From Enterococcus sp. HY326 (GTDB lineage: Bacteria; Bacillota; Bacilli; Lactobacillales; Enterococcaceae), in contig NZ_JANLGQ010000002.1 in NCBI RefSeq assembly GCF_026157065.1, forward strand, positions 372,001 through 436,000: DNA of 64,000 bases. Direction: 5' to 3'. Positions 1 to 7,378 of this stretch are shown here, in pieces. The translations under genes and the position numbers were made by a program. Numbering within the stretch: the first letter of the stretch is position 1; each line of letters begins with the position of its first letter. Under the pieces are notes generated by a model. That model ran no database searches and was not told where the DNA came from. It saw only the letters and a list, made by a program, of their open reading frames with translations.

Positions 1-451
1 GTTTAATCAAGCCGTGATTTTTAAATAAATTATAATGGCGTTTAGGAAACCGCAGTCCTTGTGCTTTACTTTGCAAAATAATATCGACTCCACGATCTAA
101 TTGCAGCAGACCCTGTTGAATTTGGCGGGCAATCTGTGGTTCAACGCTGAGATGCTGGGCAAAATGAGTCGCTCCTAAATTCAGTAATTCGCCGCTTGTC
201 TTAGACTTTAAAATAAATTGATATTTTAGTTCCCGACCACAGCGACAGTAAAGGCGATTGGACTCGCCGAAGGGGTAGCTGGGATTTTCTTTGAAATCAA
301 AGAATTGCCATTCTTGATCAGCCAAAAAATTCTTGGTTAAAAATAAAGACTGCAACCGATATTTTTTGAAATCGGTAAGAGTCTGTTGTTGTAGTGGAGT
401 TAGCTGTTGCCACAATAGCTGGCGTTCTTCAGCTGTCAAATCAATTTTCAT
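1..451 (-). CDS. Uncharacterised CxCG protein (3' end cut by window)
   Basis: An ATG at 451 opens a frame that runs uninterrupted off the left edge, giving 150 codons without a stop. The start has a purine-rich GGAGG-like site just upstream on the minus strand. The N-terminal half is rich in Gln and Leu. It is followed by a Y-C-R-C-G segment at about residues 73-77 that resembles half of a zinc-binding site. I do not recognise the family. It is divergent from the zinc-ribbon/HNH gene at 540 across an 88-bp spacer with two palindromes, so the two may be co-regulated. No function is proposed. Confidence 0.7.
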   Translation of the reverse strand, partial: MKIDLTAEERQLLWQQLTPLQQQTLTDFKKYRLQSLFLTKNFLADQEWQFFDFKENPSYPFGESNRLYCRCGRELKYQFILKSKTSGELLNLGATHFAQHLSVEPQIARQIQQGLLQLDRGVDIILQSKAQGLRFPKRHYNLFKNHGLIK

Positions 452-462
452 GGCAAACGCCT

Positions 463-482
463 CCTTAAAGTCTCCTTTAAGG
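463..482. promoter_or_regulatory. Palindrome CCTTAAAG-N4-CTTTAAGG in divergent spacer
   Basis: A perfect 8-bp inverted repeat with a 4-base centre lies just upstream of the minus-strand gene and overlaps its ribosome-binding region. It could be an operator or a short RNA hairpin. The sequence alone does not say which. Confidence 0.45.
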
Positions 483-501
483 ATAGCTTGAAAAAAATTT
501 T

Positions 502-522
502 ATGTAAAGCCAGCTTTTACAT
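502..522. promoter_or_regulatory. Inverted repeat ATGTAAA-N7-TTTACAT upstream of the HNH-like gene
   Basis: A perfect 7-bp inverted repeat, extendable with one bulge to AAAGC/GCTTT, ends 17 bases before the ATG at 540. It is the second dyad in this 88-bp divergent spacer and is a plausible operator. No regulator can be assigned. Confidence 0.4.
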
Positions 523-539
523 TTAGATAAGGAGCTTTC

Positions 540-1307
540 ATGACCTATAAACGCCTAAAAATGCCGGGAGTCAACTGTCCCCGTTGCAATCGAAAGTTAG
601 AAATTTTATATGCTGATTCAGCTGCTGTCAGTTTTTGTCTGTGTTTTTCCTGCCGAAAATTTTACGAGTATCAAAGTGAAATGCTGACAGCTTTAGCGCC
701 AGCTCAGCCAGCAAATGCGGCGGAAAAATTGGCATTGAAAAATTTGCCGCAAGCATTTCCAAAAAAGGCCAATTTTTTGGGTCAGGGCAGTCAGTTGCGA
801 CAGCTGGGTGAAGGTTATCAGCGGCGTTGGCTCAGTTTAGCTGAGTATGAGAGACAATTTGGTGAGAGTCTAAGATTTACGCCTTGTGATTTACGAATAG
901 ATCAAACTTTGTGTAAATGGTGTGGCGGACCTTTACCAAAAGGCCGCAAGTCGTTTTGCAAAGATAGCTGTTCGAGAAATTATTCTAAGGCGACCTTCAG
1001 TCAGCGAAGTATGGCTAGCTTACCTTATCAAATTGCTTGTCGCGATAAATTTTTTTGCCAAGTCAGCCATGAAGATTTGGCCCAATATAATCGTCATCAA
1101 CAGAGAGTCCCTGCCAGTAATGGCAATTTAGCCGTCCATCATTTGTTTTTTGTCTCAGAAAAGGGGACGGATCATGAAAAGAATTTATTGACTGTCTCAG
1201 CAGAAATTCACCGCCGTTATCATTCAGGAGATGTTGAGATTGTCGAAAAAATCGCAGCCATTAAAGAAGAACGACGGCAAAATGATGAACAAGTCATGCA
1301 TTTTTAA
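540..1307 (+). CDS. Zinc-ribbon protein with HNH-nuclease-like C-terminus
   Basis: This 255-residue protein starts at an ATG preceded by AAGGAG. The N-terminus has cysteine pairs of a zinc ribbon (C13-x2-C16 and C35-x2-C38). A second cysteine group near residues 125-145 (CKWCGGPLP..., then FC..SC) is followed by a C-terminal V-H-H ... N-L-L ... I-H-x3-H pattern. That order resembles HNH endonucleases that combine a treble-clef zinc site with a His-Asn-His metal site. The usual second Cys-x2-Cys before the HH is altered: after FFC the next residues are QVSH. Nuclease activity is an inference and the substrate is unknown. The GNAT gene follows closely. Confidence 0.65.
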   Translation: MTYKRLKMPGVNCPRCNRKLEILYADSAAVSFCLCFSCRKFYEYQSEMLTALAPAQPANAAEKLALKNLPQAFPKKANFLGQGSQLRQLGEGYQRRWLSLAEYERQFGESLRFTPCDLRIDQTLCKWCGGPLPKGRKSFCKDSCSRNYSKATFSQRSMASLPYQIACRDKFFCQVSHEDLAQYNRHQQRVPASNGNLAVHHLFFVSEKGTDHEKNLLTVSAEIHRRYHSGDVEIVEKIAAIKEERRQNDEQVMHF

Positions 1308-1337
1308 TTGACAATTTCAGGAAATGGAGCAGCAACT

Positions 1338-1778
1338 ATGATAATCAGAGAAGCAGCTTCGGCTGATTTAGCCGAACTTTTGGAATTATATTTGGACTTG
1401 CATGAAGAAAGTCTACCAGAAATTACAGCGGTTGAAGGAGTTTGGCAACAGATGTTGGCTGATGCAAATCAACATGTGTTGGTGGGAACTATTGATAAAA
1501 AAATAATAACTTCCTGTGTTGTAAATATCATTCCCAATTTGACCCGCCAGCAAAGGCCCTATGCGTTAATTGAAAATGTTGTGACAAAAAAAGCCTTTCG
1601 CTCACAGGGATATGGCAGTCAGCTTTTAACTGCTGCCAAAAATTTAGCACAAGAACAAGGTTGCTACAAAATAATGTTAATGACTGGTGCCAAAGAGGAA
1701 GCCACTTTGAGATTTTATCAAAAAGCCGGCTATAATTCCGAAGATAAAACTGCTTTTATTCAATGGTTAGCAATTTAA
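1338..1778 (+). CDS. GNAT-family N-acetyltransferase
   Basis: This 146-residue single-domain GNAT protein would move an acetyl group from acetyl-CoA to an unknown amine. The acetyl-CoA loop R-S-Q-G-Y-G lies near residues 93-98, followed by the LLTAAKNLA helix and the late FYQKAGY motif typical of the fold. I chose the ATG at 1338 because GGAG sits 8 bases upstream. A TTG at 1308, directly after the previous stop, has no such site. It is the first of three different GNAT genes in a row, so it may share a transcript with the next. Confidence 0.85.
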   Translation: MIIREAASADLAELLELYLDLHEESLPEITAVEGVWQQMLADANQHVLVGTIDKKIITSCVVNIIPNLTRQQRPYALIENVVTKKAFRSQGYGSQLLTAAKNLAQEQGCYKIMLMTGAKEEATLRFYQKAGYNSEDKTAFIQWLAI

Positions 1779-1789
1779 CGGAGGAAAAA

Positions 1790-2323
1790 ATGCAAACTAA
1801 GCGATTAATACTAAGGAAATTTAGAACAAGTGATGCAGATGATTTATATGAATATTTAGCTGATCCACAGGTAGTTGAGTTTGAGCCCTATGCGCCCTTT
1901 AACTATCAAGCCGCTCGAGAGGCAGCTGTACAAAGAAGTCTCGATGAAAACTTTTGGGCAGTCTGCCTCAAGGCGAATCAGAAAATGATTGGCAATCTTT
2001 ATTTGGCAGAGACTGAAGCGCAGATTTTTACACTCGGCTATGTCCTCAATCGAAGGTACCAAAAACAAGGACTGGCGACTGAGGCAGTTAAAAAGATTTT
2101 AGATTGGGCATTTTATGAAAAGAGTGCCCATCGAGTGGTCGCCCATTGTAATCCCAAAAACGAACGTTCATGGCAACTTCTAGAGCGGTGCCACTTCTAC
2201 AGAGAAGGTCTGCTGCGAAAAAATGTCGCCTTTTTTAAAGGTCCAGCTGGCCTACCGCTTTGGCAGGATACTTTTGTTTATGGATTATTAGAAGAAGAAT
2301 ACCGCATATTATCAAAACAATAA
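1790..2323 (+). CDS. RimJ/RimL-type GNAT acetyltransferase
   Basis: A 177-residue protein that starts TKRLILR-x-F, the opening of the RimJ/RimL (ribosomal-protein alanine acetyltransferase-like) branch of GNATs. The acetyl-CoA loop reads RYQKQGLATEA. Near the end, NPKNERSWQLLER matches the family's N-x-x-S-x-x-L-x-E motif. GGAGG at 1780-1784 fixes the ATG at 1790, 11 bases after the previous gene. Many members act on peptides or small molecules rather than ribosomal proteins, so the substrate is open. Confidence 0.85.
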   Translation: MQTKRLILRKFRTSDADDLYEYLADPQVVEFEPYAPFNYQAAREAAVQRSLDENFWAVCLKANQKMIGNLYLAETEAQIFTLGYVLNRRYQKQGLATEAVKKILDWAFYEKSAHRVVAHCNPKNERSWQLLERCHFYREGLLRKNVAFFKGPAGLPLWQDTFVYGLLEEEYRILSKQ

Positions 2324-2364
2324 GCAAGCAATTATCAATACGAAACATACAAAAGGAGCAACAA

Positions 2365-2835
2365 ATGACACTACGATTAGCCAAAATTACTCGAGAAAAT
2401 TACCAAGAATGTTTAAATTTAAAAGTCGCTCAATCACAAACTGGTTTTGTAGCGGCTAATAGCGTCTCGTTGGCTCAAGCCGCCTACGAACCAAAGATGT
2501 ATCCGTTAGCCATTTATAATCAACAGGAGATGGTGGGCTTTGTCCTCTATGATTTTGATTTGGAACTGAATGACTGGTCGATGAGCCGTTTAATGATTGG
2601 CGAACAATTTCAAGCTCAGGGCTATGGAAAAAAAGCCCTGACACTTTTTTTAAATTACTTTTTTTCAGAAGTTGATGCAGCTCAGATTTACACTAGCGTT
2701 GAAGTAGATAATCCAATTGCTAAAAAGCTGTACTTGCAGGCGGGTTTTAAAGAAAAAGAAACCTTCAGCTATACCATTGCTGACCAAGAATTCCACGAGG
2801 AACGTCTTTTACTAAAAAAATCTGACTGGCTGTAA
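2365..2835 (+). CDS. Spermidine/polyamine-type GNAT acetyltransferase
   Basis: A 156-residue GNAT resembling the BltD/spermine-spermidine acetyltransferase group: an N-terminal ITRENYQECLNLKV region, FV near residue 29, a central VGFVLYDFD strand, and the CoA loop FQAQGYGKKAL. These enzymes acetylate polyamines or similar amines using acetyl-CoA. AAAGGAG lies upstream of the ATG at 2365. The gene sits 29 bases before a TetR-type regulator. Polyamine specificity is inferred from overall resemblance only. Confidence 0.75.
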   Translation: MTLRLAKITRENYQECLNLKVAQSQTGFVAANSVSLAQAAYEPKMYPLAIYNQQEMVGFVLYDFDLELNDWSMSRLMIGEQFQAQGYGKKALTLFLNYFFSEVDAAQIYTSVEVDNPIAKKLYLQAGFKEKETFSYTIADQEFHEERLLLKKSDWL

Positions 2836-2864
2836 CAATATGAAAAAAATGAAAGGAGTTAAGT

Positions 2865-3452
2865 ATGCCAAAGCATTTAATTAATCGAGACCTACTTGTT
2901 CAAACGGGTCTTGCTTTAACCGCTGAAGTCGGATTAGACAACTTGACTTTAAAAGAGGTAGCTCAACGACTGAAGGTAAGTACACCGGCGATTTACAAAC
3001 ATATCGAAAATTTAGAGAGTTTGAAAAGTGCCGTTAAGCTAGAAATTCAAAAAAATATTAAGAATCAACTGTTGGCTTCTACCGAAAATTTTGATGGCAT
3101 TGACCTGTTAAAGGCAATGGCTTTGGCCTATGTCCGTTTTGCCAAAGAACAGCCGAAACTTTATCAGGCCATCGAATGGTCGGCTTTGGCGGCAGATACT
3201 CAAGGACAACCTGTTTTTCAAGAAGCTATTCATAAAATTTATCAAATTTGTCAGGAGTTGGGAGCCAGCGAGCTAGAGGCCTCCCATATTATTCGGACTG
3301 TCCGCAGCCTTGCTCAAGGGTATGCTGATTTAGATAGCCATCAGAGTTTTGTACATCCCTCTTCTGTCGAAAGCAGTTTAATTTATGCTTATGATACTTT
3401 TTTTCTCGGTGTCCAACAAAGATTTCAAGAAAAGAAAGGAGCCGGCAAATGA
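2865..3452 (+). CDS. TetR/AcrR-family transcriptional regulator
   Basis: A 195-residue one-component repressor. Residues 8-55 form the TetR helix-turn-helix (LTLKEVAQRLKVSTPAIYKHI). The rest resembles the WHG-type ligand-binding domain of this family (a long helical region ending ...TVRSLAQGYADL). AAAGGAG precedes the ATG. Its stop overlaps the start of the VOC-domain gene by four bases (ATGA), so the two are translationally coupled. The likely role is repression of its own operon in response to a small molecule that cannot be predicted. Confidence 0.88.
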   Translation: MPKHLINRDLLVQTGLALTAEVGLDNLTLKEVAQRLKVSTPAIYKHIENLESLKSAVKLEIQKNIKNQLLASTENFDGIDLLKAMALAYVRFAKEQPKLYQAIEWSALAADTQGQPVFQEAIHKIYQICQELGASELEASHIIRTVRSLAQGYADLDSHQSFVHPSSVESSLIYAYDTFFLGVQQRFQEKKGAGK

Positions 3453-3880
3453 AATTTCGCTTTGATCATTTACAAATTACGGTGCCAGATGTTGAAAAGG
3501 TTGAACCTTTTTACGATCAATTATTTACCCTTTTAGGCTTTGATGTCAGTCAAAAATATAAAGGGTATCTAGAACACAGCGACATGTTAGTTGTGGAATA
3601 TTTAGATGAGGCATTGGACTTTGGCATTTGCTCGCCTAAAGCAGAATTTGCTGATGTCTCAGTTAACTCCCGCAAGCCAGGAGCAGTGCAGCATTTAGCC
3701 TTTGAAGCGGAATCAAGAAGAGCTGTCGATGAATTTTTTGAAGAGATTCAATCTTTAAAGGTCAAGATTTTACATGATCGGCCAAAGGAATACAATGAAC
3801 GAATTGCCCCTGGCTATTATGCGCTATTTTTTGAAGCTCCCGATGGCATTCGCTTTGAAATTTTTCACTATTCAAAATGA
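3449..3880 (+). CDS. VOC (glyoxalase/bleomycin-resistance) family protein
   Basis: A 143-residue protein with the two beta-alpha-beta-beta-beta halves of the vicinal oxygen chelate fold. Likely metal ligands are the His in FDHLQIT near the N-terminus, the His in VQHLAFE midway, and the Glu in RFEIFH at the C-terminus. The family includes glyoxalases, extradiol dioxygenases and drug-binding resistance proteins. The gene overlaps the TetR gene upstream. A detoxification or drug-binding role fits the context but is not shown. Confidence 0.85.
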   Translation: MKFRFDHLQITVPDVEKVEPFYDQLFTLLGFDVSQKYKGYLEHSDMLVVEYLDEALDFGICSPKAEFADVSVNSRKPGAVQHLAFEAESRRAVDEFFEEIQSLKVKILHDRPKEYNERIAPGYYALFFEAPDGIRFEIFHYSK

Positions 3881-3946
3881 AGGCGTTTTTCAGAAGATTG
3901 CAGGTCATTTTCTGATGTGATTATCGAAAATAAAAGGAGAGATAAG

Positions 3947-4768
3947 ATGATTGATATTGGTGAAGCTCAGGTTTTAGGAAAACAGATGGCAAAAGAGTTG
4001 ATTGGCAAAAAAGTTGCGCAGGTTTCTTTCGGCAATTCGCCTCATCGCTTTGCTTTTTTTTCAGCAACAGAGGAAGTTTACGAAGAGTGGTTATTAAATC
4101 AAACGGTTCAGGAAATCAATGTCTACGGAAATTTTGTGGTACTCGCCTTACACAACTGTGCGTTGAGTTTTAGTGAGGGGCTGAATTTTTATTGGTTAGC
4201 GCCGACACAAAAACTGCCGAAAAAATATCAGTTTGCTTTAACTTTTACCGATGATTGGGTATTGGCTTGTTCTGTTAGTATGTATGGTGCGATGATGCTC
4301 CAAACAGCTGAGCTGGTCGGCAACGAATATTTTCAGGTGGCTCAAGAGAAGCCCAATCCTCTTTCAACTGAATTTAATGAAGACTATTTTGCAGAGTTGC
4401 GAAAGTCGGCCAAGCCGACCCTCAGTTTAAAAGCTTTTATGGGGACTGAACAGCGCATTCCCGGTTTAGGCAACGGCAGCCTCCATGATATCTTTTTTAC
4501 GGCACAGCTTTTGCCGAAAAGAAAACTGGCGACATTGAATGATGCTGAGTTCGCAGATTTATTCACAGGAATGAAAACTGTTTTAAATGCGATTGTTGCT
4601 AAAGGCGGGCGAGATACAGAAAAAGATTTTTATGGGCAAAAGGGCGGTTATCAGACAATTTTATCTAGTAAAACCTGGAAGAGTCCTTGTCCCCGCTGCG
4701 GTCATCAAGTGAGTAAAGAAAGTTATCTTGGCGGAACCATTTATTATTGTAGTGGCTGCCAAAAATAA
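3947..4768 (+). CDS. MutM/Nei-like protein lacking the catalytic proline
   Basis: A 273-residue protein with the formamidopyrimidine-DNA glycosylase layout: an N-terminal beta-sandwich domain, an H2TH region (TLSLKAFMGTEQ...GLGNGSLHDIFF), and a C-terminal zinc finger with CPRC and CSGC. Canonical MutM uses Pro2 as the nucleophile. Here the mature N-terminus is M-I-D-I-G-E, with no proline. The conserved Lys of the R-x-G-K-F strand is replaced (VYGNFVV), and the R-G-T before the last Cys pair is G-G-T. A canonical MutM at 56701 gives an internal comparison. It could be a divergent glycosylase, an AP-site binder or a non-catalytic paralogue. AAAAGGAGAG sets the ATG at 3947. Confidence 0.75.
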   Translation: MIDIGEAQVLGKQMAKELIGKKVAQVSFGNSPHRFAFFSATEEVYEEWLLNQTVQEINVYGNFVVLALHNCALSFSEGLNFYWLAPTQKLPKKYQFALTFTDDWVLACSVSMYGAMMLQTAELVGNEYFQVAQEKPNPLSTEFNEDYFAELRKSAKPTLSLKAFMGTEQRIPGLGNGSLHDIFFTAQLLPKRKLATLNDAEFADLFTGMKTVLNAIVAKGGRDTEKDFYGQKGGYQTILSSKTWKSPCPRCGHQVSKESYLGGTIYYCSGCQK

Positions 4769-4782
4769 AAAGGAGGAAGTTG

Positions 4783-5226
4783 ATGGCAAATTGGCTAGAA
4801 GAATACCCGAAAAAGCAGCCGCCGACATTTCAAGAAATCAGCAAGTTTATCAACAATCCCTTATGGTTGAAATTTAATGACTACTTATCGGCGAGCTATC
4901 AAGTAAAACCCAAATTTGAGTATAGTGCTTGTTCCATGCAAGCAGGCTGGAATGTAAAATACAAAAAAAGTGGTAAATCACTTTGTACGTTATACCCTAT
5001 GTCTGGTTATTTCATTGCTTTAGTAGTGATTGGTCAAAAAGAAATGACAGCAGCGGAAACTTTACTGCCACTCCTGTCAGAAGAGACGCAAAAAGTTTTT
5101 GCTGCTGCCAAACTGGGCAACGGTCAAAAATGGTTAATGTTAAACATTGACAAGCAAACTAGTTTTTCTGATGCGTTGCAATTGATTCGACTGCGGGTTC
5201 AACCTAAAGTAACGGTGAAAGTCTGA
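4783..5226 (+). CDS. DUF3788-like protein
   Basis: A 147-residue cytosolic protein. The WLEEYPKKQPPTFQEI opening and the central W-N-V-K-Y-K-K-S-G-K-S-L-C-T-L-Y-P segment match my recollection of DUF3788-type proteins, whose function is unknown. AAGGAGG lies 8 bases before the ATG at 4783. It follows the MutM-like gene by 14 bases, so the two are likely co-transcribed. I see no catalytic motif. Confidence 0.65.
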   Translation: MANWLEEYPKKQPPTFQEISKFINNPLWLKFNDYLSASYQVKPKFEYSACSMQAGWNVKYKKSGKSLCTLYPMSGYFIALVVIGQKEMTAAETLLPLLSEETQKVFAAAKLGNGQKWLMLNIDKQTSFSDALQLIRLRVQPKVTVKV

Positions 5227-5280
5227 AGTTAAGGATTCAGCTACTTTTACAGCCGACTTATAAAGCTTACCGTTAATTGA

Positions 5281-6123
5281 TTAAGTTTTGTCCGTTGTTT
5301 TTTCCAGCAGAACTGCTAAGGTATCCTGCTGATCAAAATCTCGGTGACCAGCAACGTCGCTAAACCAAGCGCAGACTTTAACAGGATATTGCTTCCACTC
5401 ATTTGCTAGAGAATGCTGATCAAAAAAAGTAGTCCAAATATTATAAGGCGTCAGCTGATTTTTCTGCAGAATAAAACTTTGTTCCAAGGTGATATTTTGC
5501 GGATAAATCAAGGTTTGCTGAAGCTCAAGATAAGGCTTAGGAGACCAAAAACCATTTTCTAAAACATAGTGCCAGTTTTTCGTTTCACGAATTGTCTGAA
5601 ACTTCTTTAAGGAAAAAACATCGAATAAGATTTTCCCTCCAAGTTTTAAATGGGCAAGCATTTTTTGTAAAACTATCTGGCGATCAGGTGCGGAAAGGGC
5701 ACCAAAATCACAATAAATCATAATGATTAAATCATATTTCTCTGGCAGATTTAAAGATAAATAATTTTGCTGTTGATAGTCAATCTCAAGTTGCTGCTTG
5801 GCTGCCGCTTGTTTTGCATATTCAATCGAGCGTTTAGAAAAATCTACGCCAGTTACTTGATAGCCAGCCTTTGTCAAAAGCTCACTGTAGATTCCGGGAC
5901 CGCAACCCAAGTCTAAAAGCTTGGGGTAATCAGCAGGGGGCAGCGTCTGACAAATAAAAGTAACTGACTCTTCAATAAAAGATAACTTACGGCTGGCTCC
6001 TTCAGTCTCAGGATTGAGATGATTTTTCAACATTTGAGATGAGATGTACTCATCCTCCCAAAAAGCTGCCGCCGTTTTTTGATAAACCGCGGGTCGTTCA
6101 AATAAGCTTTGTGGTAAATTCAT
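5281..6123 (-). CDS. SAM-dependent class I methyltransferase
   Basis: A 280-residue protein with a Rossmann methyltransferase core. Motif I is LLDLGCGPG near residue 95, followed by VTGVDFSKRSIEYAK (motif II acidic loop) and the downstream YDLIIMIYCDFGAL strand. The N- and C-terminal extensions probably bind the substrate, which is unknown. AAAGGAG lies upstream of the ATG at 6123. A frame continuing to 6240 would run through a terminator-like hairpin and is unlikely to be translated. The 300-bp leader contains strong secondary structure (separate entries), suggesting transcription attenuation. Confidence 0.85.
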   Translation of the reverse strand: MNLPQSLFERPAVYQKTAAAFWEDEYISSQMLKNHLNPETEGASRKLSFIEESVTFICQTLPPADYPKLLDLGCGPGIYSELLTKAGYQVTGVDFSKRSIEYAKQAAAKQQLEIDYQQQNYLSLNLPEKYDLIIMIYCDFGALSAPDRQIVLQKMLAHLKLGGKILFDVFSLKKFQTIRETKNWHYVLENGFWSPKPYLELQQTLIYPQNITLEQSFILQKNQLTPYNIWTTFFDQHSLANEWKQYPVKVCAWFSDVAGHRDFDQQDTLAVLLEKTTDKT

Positions 6124-6165
6124 TTGTATCAAGCTCCTTTTTTTGTAGATGTTTAAAACGCAAAA

Positions 6166-6192
6166 AGGCTGCAGGATTTTACTCTGCAGCCT
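6166..6192 (-). terminator. Terminator-like hairpin in the methyltransferase leader
   Basis: Read on the minus strand, AGGCTGCAG pairs perfectly with CTGCAGCCT across a 9-base loop and is followed by TTTTTGCGTTTT. It lies 42 bases upstream of the methyltransferase ATG, with no gene ending just before it. It is therefore a leader terminator, that is a candidate attenuator, rather than the end of an operon. Confidence 0.6.
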
Positions 6193-6215
6193 ACTTGGGT
6201 CTTTGGCAGTTTTGA

Positions 6216-6299
6216 GTAAAATAAAATCAAATTCAGGCATCTCAAAAAAAGCTTACGCTCAGCTAAAAGAAAAACCTGTTCAAATTTGATTTTATTTAC
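6216..6299 (-). promoter_or_regulatory. Long inverted repeat in the methyltransferase leader
   Basis: The segments 6216-6237 and 6275-6299 are about 20-bp inverted copies (core AAATAAAATCAAATT against its complement) around a 37-base loop. In a minus-strand transcript this would fold just upstream of the terminator hairpin at 6166-6192. The whole 6124-6429 spacer holds no gene. I see no consensus for a known riboswitch or T-box. Confidence 0.5.
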
Positions 6300-6429
6300 C
6301 CCTTGCAGTCAAACTTCAACCAATGAAAACCTGATTGCCAGTTTGCCGGATAACTTCACCTACTTATATTTGGTAATTATAGTGTATGATAAAAAAATCC
6401 CCTGTCAAAGGGATAAATAAGGAGGCAAT

Positions 6430-7317
6430 ATGGAGCAGCGTCTATTTGAAATAGTTTATGAATTGATTGCCAAGGGACAGGTGACGGCCCCTGAATTGGC
6501 TGAAAAATTTGAAGTCTCCTTAAGAACGATTTATCGAGACATTGACCACTTGAGTAGTGCCGGGATTCCTGTTTATACCCAACAGGGGCAAGGTGGTGGC
6601 ATTTTTCTTGATAAAAATTTCGTCTTAGAAAAAACCCTCTTGTCAAACGAAGAACAACAGCAATTGTTGGCTGCTTTAGAAGGGGTGACCGTGCTAGGAA
6701 ATGTTGATCAACAGTCTTTAGTGACGAAGTTGGCGGGGCTGTTTAAAAAAGAACAGCTGAATTGGCTGGAAATTGATTTTTCCGATTGGTCGAAAAGAAG
6801 CCAGCAGACTTTTGAAACGTTACAGATGGCAATTATTAATCGGCAGCGAGTGAATTTTCTTTATGCCGGCATTGATAAGCCGGCGGCAGAACGCTTAGTC
6901 GAACCTTTAAAATTAATTTTTAAACACCATGACTGGTATCTCTATGGGTTTTGTATGCAAAGCCAAGGAGAACGGCTTTTCAAACTGTTAAGAATAAAAA
7001 ATCTGCAAACCTTAGCTGAGCACTTTGACAGAAAGACTCCCGCAAAAGTCTTGCAGGACAATACTAATTTTCAATTGCCGAAAAGAGTTGTGACCTTGCA
7101 ATTCGACAAAAAATTGCGACAGCGGGTCACTGAAAATTTTGAAAAATTCACAGAAAATGCTGAGGGCTTACTGGTTGAAGAAGCCTTTCCTATTACCGAA
7201 GATTTTTATCGCTTCATCTTATCCTTTGGCGACTCAGTTAAAGTGTTAGCTCCTGATGATATTTGTAAAAAGCTGCAGCAAAGAATAGCAGCTATGCAAA
7301 ATTTGTATCAAACCTGA
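6430..7317 (+). CDS. YafY/DeoR-type HTH regulator with WYL domain
   Basis: A 295-residue regulator. Residues 1-55 form a winged helix-turn-helix (VTAPELAEKFEVSLRTIYRDIDHL) with the GGG-containing wing typical of YafY-like proteins. A WYL ligand-sensing domain occupies about residues 135-210 (VNFLYAG, then HHDWYLYGFC), with a C-terminal WCX-like extension. AAGGAGG precedes the ATG. The GyrI-like gene starts 61 bases downstream in the same direction, so that gene is its likely target or partner. Confidence 0.88.
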   Translation: MEQRLFEIVYELIAKGQVTAPELAEKFEVSLRTIYRDIDHLSSAGIPVYTQQGQGGGIFLDKNFVLEKTLLSNEEQQQLLAALEGVTVLGNVDQQSLVTKLAGLFKKEQLNWLEIDFSDWSKRSQQTFETLQMAIINRQRVNFLYAGIDKPAAERLVEPLKLIFKHHDWYLYGFCMQSQGERLFKLLRIKNLQTLAEHFDRKTPAKVLQDNTNFQLPKRVVTLQFDKKLRQRVTENFEKFTENAEGLLVEEAFPITEDFYRFILSFGDSVKVLAPDDICKKLQQRIAAMQNLYQT

Positions 7318-7378
7318 CATCAGCTGACAGGTTTTGTTTGGTAAACTGAATGTAGTAAGAGAAAGGGAGGCAAACAAG

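Noticed and set aside
6124-6429. Known riboswitch or T-box before the methyltransferase
   Set aside because: I looked for T-box (AGGGTGG-like), TPP, SAM-I and preQ1 landmarks and found none. I report only an unassigned structured leader.
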